From the NCBI GenBank assembly GCA_945865355.1, contig CAMBDN010000153.1:1-6233 (forward strand): 6,233 nt of DNA. Direction: 5' to 3'. The translations under genes and the position numbers were made by a program. This DNA comes from Legionella genomosp. 1 (GTDB lineage: Bacteria > Pseudomonadota > Gammaproteobacteria > Legionellales > Legionellaceae). Below the pieces are notes generated by a model. That model searched no databases. It was given only the letters and a program-made list of their open reading frames with translations, and was not told the DNA's origin. Below, piece after piece: positions 1 through 4,653 of the stretch; positions within the stretch are counted from its first letter, which is position 1, and each line of letters begins with the position of its first letter.

Positions 1-97
1 TCGGTCCTCGGCGACCTCCTGTTATGTGCGGAAAGATAAATTCATTGAAGTCAGATTCCGATAATTCAGTCGGAATCCAGTTGTAACGCGGCTTCAT
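1..97 (-). CDS. Transposase, IS4/IS5-type, N-terminal fragment cut by window edge
   Basis: Reading the minus strand from the ATG at 97-95 gives 32 uninterrupted codons that run off the window. The peptide begins MKPRYNWIPTELSESDFNEF and continues into a PHxxxGRRGP segment. From family knowledge, this is the usual opening of IS4/IS5-group transposases: a short W-I-P-T-E-L stretch, then an F-N-x-F-hydrophobic-P-H helix and a basic G-R-R-G-P turn before the helix-turn-helix. A GGGGAG ribosome binding site lies about 10 bases upstream of the ATG. Only the N-terminus is visible, so the DDE catalytic residues cannot be checked and the gene could be intact or broken beyond the edge. It is divergent from the zeta-like gene at 199 and probably marks a recent mobile-element boundary. 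The exact IS family is uncertain. Confidence 0.75.
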   Translation of the reverse strand, partial: MKPRYNWIPTELSESDFNEFIFPHITGGRRGP

Positions 98-145
98 CTA
101 GGTGGCTCCCCAATTTTTATAAACTTTGCACCTGGCACATGATAC
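1..145 (-). mobile_element. End of an insertion sequence, right boundary approximate
   Basis: The partial transposase gene implies that the upstream end of its insertion sequence lies within a few tens of bases of its start codon. The AT-rich leader at about 98-145, which includes a TTTATAAACTTTGCACCTGG stretch, is the likely place for the terminal inverted repeat. The other IS end is outside the window, so neither the inverted repeat nor a target-site duplication can be confirmed. The right border given here is an estimate. Confidence 0.4.
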
Positions 146-198
146 AGCGGACAACCCTTATCAGCACTGACTTTAAAGAAAATTAGAAACTAGCAACG

Positions 199-1209
199 AT
201 GTGGAAAAATGATGTTGACCGCTCGACCCCTATCCTTCTTTCAGAGCGTGCCGCTATTCAAAAAAGAATAACTGCGCTCGTTATTCAGCGAGAAGCTATT
301 GACGCAACTGTTGAGCCAGCTCATCGTTTAAGAATGCAGATGGATTTAATTAAAGATGCGGAAAGCCATCATCTTCTTCAGGCCATTGATACAAGTAGTG
401 CAATGTTGAGTGATTCAGCTGTCCTAGGAGCGCATGTTGAAGGGTACACACGCAAACAGGCCATCATTGATTTGGCAACCGATAAAATTTATAAAGAGCT
501 AGCAACAAAAATAATGTCTAAAATTGCTGAAACGAGTGTTAGAACAATGATTGCTGATGGTCAATTGACCGCATTAGAACCACCTAAACCAGATGAGCGA
601 TTATTATTTCTAATTGCTGGTGGTCAAGCAAGTGGTAAAGGTAGCTCCTACGCCACTTTAAAATACAATGCTGAAAAAAATGGCATTGGCTGGCCTAATG
701 TATCCAAAGGTGGAGGAGATACATTCAGGTCGCTGCTATTGGATCCTAGTACAATACATCCAGAGCTATTTTCTCAACTATCGACCCCTGAGGCTTCATA
801 TATTAGCCATACCATTGTAAAAAGCAAGTTGGATGCAATGGCAACAGCAGGTGTTGCGCCTCATATTTTTGTAGAACAACTTTATTTGGGACAAGACAAA
901 ATTAATTTGGCGTTAGAAAATGGCGGTTCTGCACACGTTGTTTTTGTATCGACCGATGTTGAGCAAGCCATAGAAAGATCATATGGACGCGGAGTCGATA
1001 CCGGACGGTTTGAAAATGTTAAAGGAATATTATCAGCTCATTGTGGGTCAACAACACAGCTACCTGGCCGTCTAAGAGAAAATGCTGGAAAAGACTTGTA
1101 TATAACTATTGTTGATAACAACGTTGAAAAAGGTAAGCAACCTGATCCAATCGCGTCAATTGATTGCAAAAGTGGTAAAATAGTCATTTATGACGAAGAA
1201 AAATGTTGA
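199..1209 (+). CDS. Zeta-toxin-like P-loop kinase domain protein (possible toxin or effector)
   Basis: This 336-residue protein has a predicted helical N-terminal region (about 1-130) followed by a kinase-like core (about 131-310). Seen in sequence: a hydrophobic strand LLFLIA leading into the P-loop GGQASGKGSS (141-150, Lys147); GDTFR at 173-177 with HPELF at 187-191; FVEQLY at 224-229; and VVFVSTDVEQAIERSYGRG leading to TGRF (Arg260, Arg264, Thr268-Arg270). This order matches the zeta-toxin fold: Walker A, an Asp-containing substrate motif with D-x-[FY]-R and hP-x-[FY], a Glu strand, then the R-x(3)-R lid and TGR. Known zeta toxins phosphorylate UDP-N-acetylglucosamine or related substrates; the substrate here is unknown. 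The GKGS form of the loop also recalls adenylate kinases. There is no signal peptide and the C-terminus is DEEKC. The start is supported by an in-frame TAG at 184-186, but no good Shine-Dalgarno is visible. A type IV effector is an alternative to a toxin. Confidence 0.72.
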   Translation: MWKNDVDRSTPILLSERAAIQKRITALVIQREAIDATVEPAHRLRMQMDLIKDAESHHLLQAIDTSSAMLSDSAVLGAHVEGYTRKQAIIDLATDKIYKELATKIMSKIAETSVRTMIADGQLTALEPPKPDERLLFLIAGGQASGKGSSYATLKYNAEKNGIGWPNVSKGGGDTFRSLLLDPSTIHPELFSQLSTPEASYISHTIVKSKLDAMATAGVAPHIFVEQLYLGQDKINLALENGGSAHVVFVSTDVEQAIERSYGRGVDTGRFENVKGILSAHCGSTTQLPGRLRENAGKDLYITIVDNNVEKGKQPDPIASIDCKSGKIVIYDEEKC

Positions 1210-1385
1210 ATTTTATTAAAAAAACAGCAATCAATGTGGACGCTACCTGTCCTGAGGAATGCTATAATGATGATAGGTTAGCGACAATTAGTATTGTTAG
1301 TTATTTGGGTGATCTAGCTGATTACGCAGTAAGTTTTGAAGAACTACCTCACGCGGATCCTGAAGAAGGACGAGCGCTCAGGTAA
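1203..1385 (+). CDS. Small acidic protein overlapping the zeta-like gene, unknown function
   Basis: This 60-codon frame starts with an ATG inside the last codons of the zeta-like gene; the overlap is 7 nt (1203-1209), an arrangement typical of translational coupling. Only a weak purine run (GAAGAAAA) precedes the start. The product has 12 acidic and 5 basic residues, a Cys-Pro-Glu-Glu-Cys pair at 16-20, a short hydrophobic stretch near 28-36 and an acidic tail. It has no signal peptide and I recognise no family. The position suggests a partner of the zeta-like protein (chaperone, immunity or antitoxin), but that is inference. The second possibility is that it is not a gene, or is the remnant of a longer one. 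Conservation of the frame in relatives would decide. Confidence 0.45.
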   Translation: MLNFIKKTAINVDATCPEECYNDDRLATISIVSYLGDLADYAVSFEELPHADPEEGRALR

Positions 1386-1396
1386 TTTAGTCAATG

Positions 1397-1401
1397 AGGA
1401 G
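1397..1401 (+). promoter_or_regulatory. Ribosome binding site AGGAG that decides the start at 1410
   Basis: AGGAG stands 8 nt before the ATG at 1410 and 5 nt before the GTG at 1407. The spacing favours the ATG as the start of the third gene in the zeta-like cluster. Confidence 0.6.
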
Positions 1402-1409
1402 TTAGTGTG

Positions 1410-1604
1410 ATGAATAAGAAAGATATTAATTTTTTCACCCCCATTCCCGATGAGGATTTCGAAAATATGCAAAATGCAATTGAGGCGTATGATAAGAAAT
1501 CAGATTCAGTGGAAGCAGAGAAACGCGAAGAAGACGAGGGTTTTACCACCGAAATGGTCATTGAACTATCTAGAAAAAAATTAGCCGAACCACCGAAACC
1601 ATAG
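1410..1604 (+). CDS. Small charged protein, unknown function, third gene of the zeta-like cluster
   Basis: The 64-residue product begins MNKKDINFFTPIPDEDFENM and ends in AEPPKP. A GTG at 1407 directly precedes the ATG; I chose the ATG because AGGAG at 1397-1401 lies 8 nt before it, an ideal spacing, while the GTG would be only 5 nt away. About 17 acidic and 10 basic residues are present, with predicted helices at roughly 15-40 and 46-58 joined by a very charged linker. No signal peptide, membrane segment or recognisable family is seen. It starts 24 nt after the stop of the 60-codon ORF, so the three genes probably share one transcript. Its good ribosome binding site makes it a more convincing gene than the preceding ORF. 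Its role is unknown; a small partner of the zeta-like kinase is a guess from position. Confidence 0.6.
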   Translation: MNKKDINFFTPIPDEDFENMQNAIEAYDKKSDSVEAEKREEDEGFTTEMVIELSRKKLAEPPKP

Positions 1605-1625
1605 GTGTATATGTGGCTTTTTTTT
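1597..1625 (+). terminator. Weak candidate intrinsic terminator after the zeta-like cluster
   Basis: Eight consecutive T residues (1618-1625) follow a short imperfect hairpin in which CCATA at the end of the last ORF can pair with TATGTGG across a small bulge. The T-run directly after GTGGC and its position just past the stop codon at 1602-1604 fit a rho-independent terminator. The stem is short and AU-rich, so it is not certain. Confidence 0.35.
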
Positions 1626-1656
1626 CAATGACTCAACAGGGGGCAGGAAGGATATT

Positions 1657-2118
1657 TTACTCAGCGCCATCATCCTTCATTTGATCAATGGTCTGACGAA
1701 ACTCACTGATGTCTTTAAACCGTTTGTATACCGATGCAAACCTCACATAAGCAACATGATCCAGTCTAAACAATTGCTCCATCACCCATTCACCGATTTG
1801 ACGAGCCTCAACCTCTCGCTCCCCCCTGTTTCTAATTTGGTGCAAGATAGCTACTATTGCTTCTTCTAATGAGTCAACGCTAACTGGACGTTTTTCCAAA
1901 GCTCGCAGCATACCTGCACGTAAGTTATCAATACTGAATGGTTCACGCCGACCATCGCGCTTTATGATCAAGGGCATGATTAACTCAGCTGTCTCAAACG
2001 TTGTAAATCGCTCATGGCATAATAGACACTGCCGTCGTCTACGCACTTGAGCGCCTTCTGCAACCAAGCGTGAATCAATCACCTTGGTTTCTTCAGCATG
2101 ACAAAATGGACAATACAT
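1657..2118 (-). CDS. nrdR: Transcriptional repressor NrdR
   Basis: NrdR represses ribonucleotide reductase operons in response to ATP/dATP. The 153-residue product has the usual length. It opens with the zinc ribbon Cys3-x2-Cys6 and Cys31-x2-Cys34, with the conserved VIDSR between them and a basic VRRRRQC stretch. It continues with RFTTFE and then the ATP-cone domain (about 49-139) with KRDGRREPF, LRAGMLRALEKRPV and the AYVRFASVYKRF motif. The conserved MYCPFC beginning fixes the start, preceded by an AGGT ribosome binding site about 9 nt away. The gene lies 85 nt downstream of glyA on the same strand, a common proteobacterial pairing, so glyA-nrdR co-transcription is likely. It runs convergently towards the zeta-like cluster. 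No palindromic NrdR box was noticed in this window, so its targets are elsewhere. I see no clear terminator after its stop. Confidence 0.97.
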   Translation of the reverse strand: MYCPFCHAEETKVIDSRLVAEGAQVRRRRQCLLCHERFTTFETAELIMPLIIKRDGRREPFSIDNLRAGMLRALEKRPVSVDSLEEAIVAILHQIRNRGEREVEARQIGEWVMEQLFRLDHVAYVRFASVYKRFKDISEFRQTIDQMKDDGAE

Positions 2119-2203
2119 GGTCGTACCTAAAATATTTTCAGGTTTATGTCATTATTTTTCCGCCGGACACAAAAAAACTGACGCTTACCCATTCACAAAT
2201 TAA

Positions 2204-3463
2204 TTAACGGCGAGTATAAACGGGAAATTCGCTGCACAATTGTAGCACCTGTATTTTTATACGCGCAATTGTTGCTTCATCATCCATCTGATCGAGTATG
2301 TCAGCTATCCACCCTGTCATGAGAATAATTTCTGGCCCCTTAAATCCGCGTGTAGTTACCGCAGGTGTACCCAAACGCAACCCACTCGTCACAAATGGAG
2401 AGCGAGGATCTTTAGGAACTGTATTTTTGTTGGCCGTAATATTAGCACGACCTAACGCTGCATCTGCATCTTTTCCAGTGATATTTTTATCAATTAAATC
2501 AACAAGAAGAAGGTGATTTTCAGTACCCCCAGAAACGATACGATAACCCCGTTCCTGCAGCACCCTTGCCATGGTTTTAGCATTTTCTATCACTTGTTGC
2601 TGGTACTGCTTAAATTCAGGCAACAATGCTTCCGCAAAAGCAACGGCTTTAGCCGCAATGACATGCATCAATGGACCACCTTGAGTACCCGGAAAGATGG
2701 CTGAATTGAGTTTCTTTTCAATCACTTCGTTGGCCTTCGCTAAAATAAGACCACCACGCGGACCACGCAATGTTTTATGCGTTGTCGTTGTCACTACATC
2801 AGCATAAGGCAATGGTGAGGGGTACAACCCTACAGCAACTAAACCAGCCACATGAGCCATATCAGCCATTAAATAGGCGCCTACTTTATCGGCAATTGCT
2901 CGGAAACGCTTCCAATCGACAATTTGCGAGTACGCTGAAAATCCGGCAATAATCATTTTTGGTCGATGTTCAATTGCTAATGCCTCTACAGCATCGTAAT
3001 CAATTAAACCTGTTTTTTCATCAAGCCCATATTGCACACTGTGATAGATTTTTCCAGAAAAATTAACCGTGGCACCATGGGTTAAATGACCACCATGAGG
3101 CAATGCCATTCCTAAGACCACATCACCTGGGTTAAGTAATGCCATCATCGCAGCTGCATTTGCTTGTGAACCGGAGTGCGGCTGCACATTAACGTAATCT
3201 GCAGAAAACAGTTGTTTTGCCCTAGAGATAGCTAAGGACTCGACGACATCAACAAACTCACAGCCGCCATAATAACGCTTACCTGGATACCCTTCAGCAT
3301 ATTTATTGGTCAGCACAGAGCCTTGCGCTTGCATAACCCGCAGACTAACATAATTCTCTGAAGCAATTAATTCAATATGATCTTCCTGGCGACGATTTTC
3401 ATTTTCCATAGCCTGCCATAGCTCATCGTCAAATCCAGCAATTGTGTTATTTTTATCAAACAT
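2204..3463 (-). CDS. glyA: Serine hydroxymethyltransferase
   Basis: GlyA is a cytosolic PLP enzyme that converts serine and tetrahydrofolate to glycine and 5,10-methylene-tetrahydrofolate, the main one-carbon source for purine, thymidylate and methionine synthesis. The 419-residue product is close to the usual length (about 417). Family motifs are all visible: HIELIASENYVS near the N-terminus, TNKYAEGYPGKRYYGGCE, NVQPHSGSQAN, MADMAHVAGL, and the PLP-lysine segment TTTTHKTLRGPRGG with Lys230. FPGTQGGPLMH and SGLRLGTPAVTTRG follow. A GTG at 3469 lies six bases upstream in frame, but it overlaps the AAGGAG ribosome binding site (3474-3469), so the ATG at 3463 is chosen. The gene follows the BON-lipoprotein gene by only 24 nt with no terminator between, and precedes nrdR. 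No active-site residue appears to be missing. Confidence 0.98.
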   Translation of the reverse strand: MFDKNNTIAGFDDELWQAMENENRRQEDHIELIASENYVSLRVMQAQGSVLTNKYAEGYPGKRYYGGCEFVDVVESLAISRAKQLFSADYVNVQPHSGSQANAAAMMALLNPGDVVLGMALPHGGHLTHGATVNFSGKIYHSVQYGLDEKTGLIDYDAVEALAIEHRPKMIIAGFSAYSQIVDWKRFRAIADKVGAYLMADMAHVAGLVAVGLYPSPLPYADVVTTTTHKTLRGPRGGLILAKANEVIEKKLNSAIFPGTQGGPLMHVIAAKAVAFAEALLPEFKQYQQQVIENAKTMARVLQERGYRIVSGGTENHLLLVDLIDKNITGKDADAALGRANITANKNTVPKDPRSPFVTSGLRLGTPAVTTRGFKGPEIILMTGWIADILDQMDDEATIARIKIQVLQLCSEFPVYTRR

Positions 3464-3468
3464 TAGCA

Positions 3469-3474
3469 CTCCTT
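3469..3474 (-). promoter_or_regulatory. Ribosome binding site AAGGAG of glyA
   Basis: A perfect AAGGAG on the minus strand ends 5 nt before the ATG at 3463. Its last base is also the first base of the upstream GTG (3469-3467), which rules out that GTG as the main start. Confidence 0.75.
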
Positions 3475-3487
3475 ATTGTTGAGTACG

Positions 3488-3793
3488 TTACTTGATAATC
3501 AAGTCATTACGAACTCGCGCCACCCCTTCTGTGTGGGTCGCAATAGAACCCGCATGTCTTTTGATGACAGCATTGTTCACAAAACCACTCAGTTGCACCG
3601 CATCCTTGTATGTTTTGACTTGGATTGACAAACCATTGCTCCCAAGTTCATCGACTAATCGAGCCTTTACTTTAGCTGTCGTTGTTGAACTGTCTAGAAA
3701 CTCCCCCACACTTTCACTTTTTGGCGGAGTGGAACATGCTGTAATGCACAGCATAATAACAGTCAGGATAATTAATTTGGGTATATTTAACAT
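3488..3793 (-). CDS. BON-domain outer-membrane lipoprotein
   Basis: The 101-residue product starts MLNIPKLIILTVIMLCITAC: a short basic N-region, a hydrophobic core and a lipobox I-T-A-C with Cys20 as the lipidation site. Ser at +2 predicts sorting to the outer membrane. Residues about 35-101 form one BON domain, seen in TTTAKVKARLVDE, the LSIQVKTYKDAVQLSGFV strand pair and the AxxxxGVARVRNDLIIK ending. BON domains occur in OsmY, DolP and related proteins and bind phospholipid or help keep the envelope intact. The frame can be extended 19 codons upstream to 3850, but that would bury the signal peptide. The ATG at 3793 has AGGGAG 5-10 nt before it and is preferred. It lies 24 nt upstream of glyA and may share its transcript. 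OsmY and DolP have two BON domains; this protein has one. Confidence 0.88.
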   Translation of the reverse strand: MLNIPKLIILTVIMLCITACSTPPKSESVGEFLDSSTTTAKVKARLVDELGSNGLSIQVKTYKDAVQLSGFVNNAVIKRHAGSIATHTEGVARVRNDLIIK

Positions 3794-3870
3794 GCCGTCT
3801 CCCTTGTTTTTAAACTTCACAAGATTAACACAGTGTCCACCACTAGTCATATTGAATATTGTTACTGATA

Positions 3871-3900
3871 AAAAACAAAAAACCCCGCTATTGCGGGGTT
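3871..3900 (-). terminator. Strong rho-independent terminator of the secreted-protein gene
   Basis: On the minus strand, AACCCCGC (3900-3893), loop AATA and GCGGGGTT (3888-3881) form a perfect 8-bp stem, followed by a T-rich tail TTTTGTTTTT (3880-3871). It stands 22 nt after the stop codon of the 138-residue secreted-protein gene. It isolates that gene from the BON-glyA-nrdR block downstream. The plus-strand side lacks a T-run, so the terminator works in one direction. Confidence 0.93.
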
Positions 3901-3922
3901 AAAATGGGTGCCGTTTGTACGA

Positions 3923-4339
3923 TTACTTCTTAACGACTTCAGCTTTTAACTGATTTGCTAAGTAAGGTACAACACGTACGGTAGAACCATTAGGCGTGTA
4001 ACCTGCATAAATGTGGTAACCACTCCAGGTATCAATGTACAGGTTCATACCTGCATGGCAGTAACCGTAGTAATAAAGAGAGATGTAATGTGGTGATTCA
4101 AAGCTATAAACATTGAATGGTGACAAAGCTAAGCCGTCATCAAATAGACCATAAACTGTGACGTTGCTAAAACTGCTGTTGATAACTTCAATTTCGCAAT
4201 AACCAGGGTAGCCTACTTTTTGGGCTGCCATCGCTTTATTATCAGTCTTATCAGCTTGTGGATGTACGTGCTGGTTAGCAGCAAATACAGTTGAACAAAG
4301 GCCTACGCAAAGCCCCAAAATCAATGATCTCAATTTCAT
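3923..4339 (-). CDS. Small secreted Tyr-rich protein of unknown function
   Basis: I do not recognise a named family. The 138-residue product opens with a classical Sec signal peptide, MKLRSLILGLCVGLCSTVFA, with a likely cleavage site after Ala20 (FA/AN). The mature N-terminus (21-42) is polar with two His residues (HVHP). From about 43 to 127 lies a compact, mostly beta region rich in Tyr and Gly, including YPGYCEIEVINSS, TVYGLFDDG, HYISLYYYGYCHAG and TWSGYHIYAGY. It has two cysteines, Cys48 and Cys94, in matching G-Y-C settings that could form a disulfide in the periplasm or outside. A near-consensus sigma70 promoter and an AGGGA ribosome binding site precede it, and a strong terminator follows, so it is probably a well-expressed single-gene unit. 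I have the impression of similar proteins in Legionella-like bacteria, but cannot verify this. Confidence 0.85.
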   Translation of the reverse strand: MKLRSLILGLCVGLCSTVFAANQHVHPQADKTDNKAMAAQKVGYPGYCEIEVINSSFSNVTVYGLFDDGLALSPFNVYSFESPHYISLYYYGYCHAGMNLYIDTWSGYHIYAGYTPNGSTVRVVPYLANQLKAEVVKK

Positions 4340-4368
4340 AGTTATCCCTTATTTAAAGTGGAGGCTGA

Positions 4369-4396
4369 ATTATACCGAAGCATTTAATTTAGTCAA
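4369..4396 (-). promoter_or_regulatory. Sigma70 promoter for the secreted-protein gene
   Basis: On the minus strand, a -35 box TTGACT (4396-4391; five of six consensus bases) is separated by 16 nt from a perfect -10 box TATAAT (4374-4369). Transcription would start near 4362, giving a leader of about 23 nt before the ATG at 4339, and that leader contains the AAGGGA ribosome binding site. This is the clearest promoter in the window. Confidence 0.85.
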
Positions 4397-4429
4397 TGGG
4401 CTTTTTTTGTGGACAGCACTGTGCTTTCG

Positions 4430-4481
4430 AAAACCAATAACTCATTTCGATTGAATAATAAAAGATTATTATGGTTTTTTT
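4430..4481 (+). other. Imperfect hairpin with T-run in the divergent intergenic region
   Basis: AAAACCA (4430-4436) can pair with TGGTTTT (4472-4478), and ATAA (4437-4440) with TTAT (4466-4469) across a two-base bulge. An alternative inner hairpin uses AATAAT and ATTATT. A T-run reaches 4481. The element is AU-rich and lies between the divergent promoters of the secreted-protein gene and the efflux operon. It could be a weak terminator or leader structure of the plus strand, or a chance of AT-rich sequence. Confidence 0.25.
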
Positions 4482-4579
4482 AAACACAGATTGATGTGGG
4501 TCCTTTGCTTGAATGACGACATAATCTGATGGTACGGTGCGCCGTTTGATAGAAAAAGATATCCCGCTGGTGAAAGATG

Positions 4580-4609
4580 TTGATGCGGTGCCAGTAGGAT
4601 ATTTATAGC
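4580..4609 (+). promoter_or_regulatory. Candidate promoter for the efflux operon
   Basis: TTGATG (4580-4585) and TATAGC (4604-4609) with an 18-nt spacer resemble sigma70 -35 and -10 boxes at four of six positions each. Transcription would begin near 4616, about 38 nt before the adaptor start at 4654. The match is modest. The surrounding 4397-4653 stretch holds no gene that I can support. Confidence 0.3.
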
Positions 4610-4653
4610 AGTAAACACTTATGATACCATCGGTCACAAAAAGGGATTCAAAA

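Noticed and set aside
1138..1206. C-terminal acidic tail of the zeta-like protein as a Dot/Icm E-block secretion signal
   Set aside because: Only DEEKC is acidic at the end, which is too little to call an E-block. The effector idea is kept only as an alternative.
2119..2203. Promoter or terminator between glyA and nrdR
   Set aside because: There is a T7 run and an ATGACA box, but no stem of useful length and no -10 box at proper spacing.
3794..3850. 19-codon upstream extension of the BON lipoprotein
   Set aside because: It would place the lipoprotein signal peptide internally; the ATG at 3793 has a strong ribosome binding site.
3492..3902. 136-codon plus-strand open frame
   Set aside because: It is antisense to the BON lipoprotein and runs through the terminator hairpin; no protein features support it.
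4537..4608. Short plus-strand frame from GTG that reads like a protein tail (ending PVGYL)
   Set aside because: It has only 23 residues, no ribosome binding site and an upstream stop in frame. A remnant of a lost gene is possible but cannot be supported.
4621..4653. Upstream ATG extension of the efflux adaptor
   Set aside because: There is no Shine-Dalgarno before 4621, while AGGGA is well placed before 4654. The extension would also add a charged stretch before the membrane anchor.
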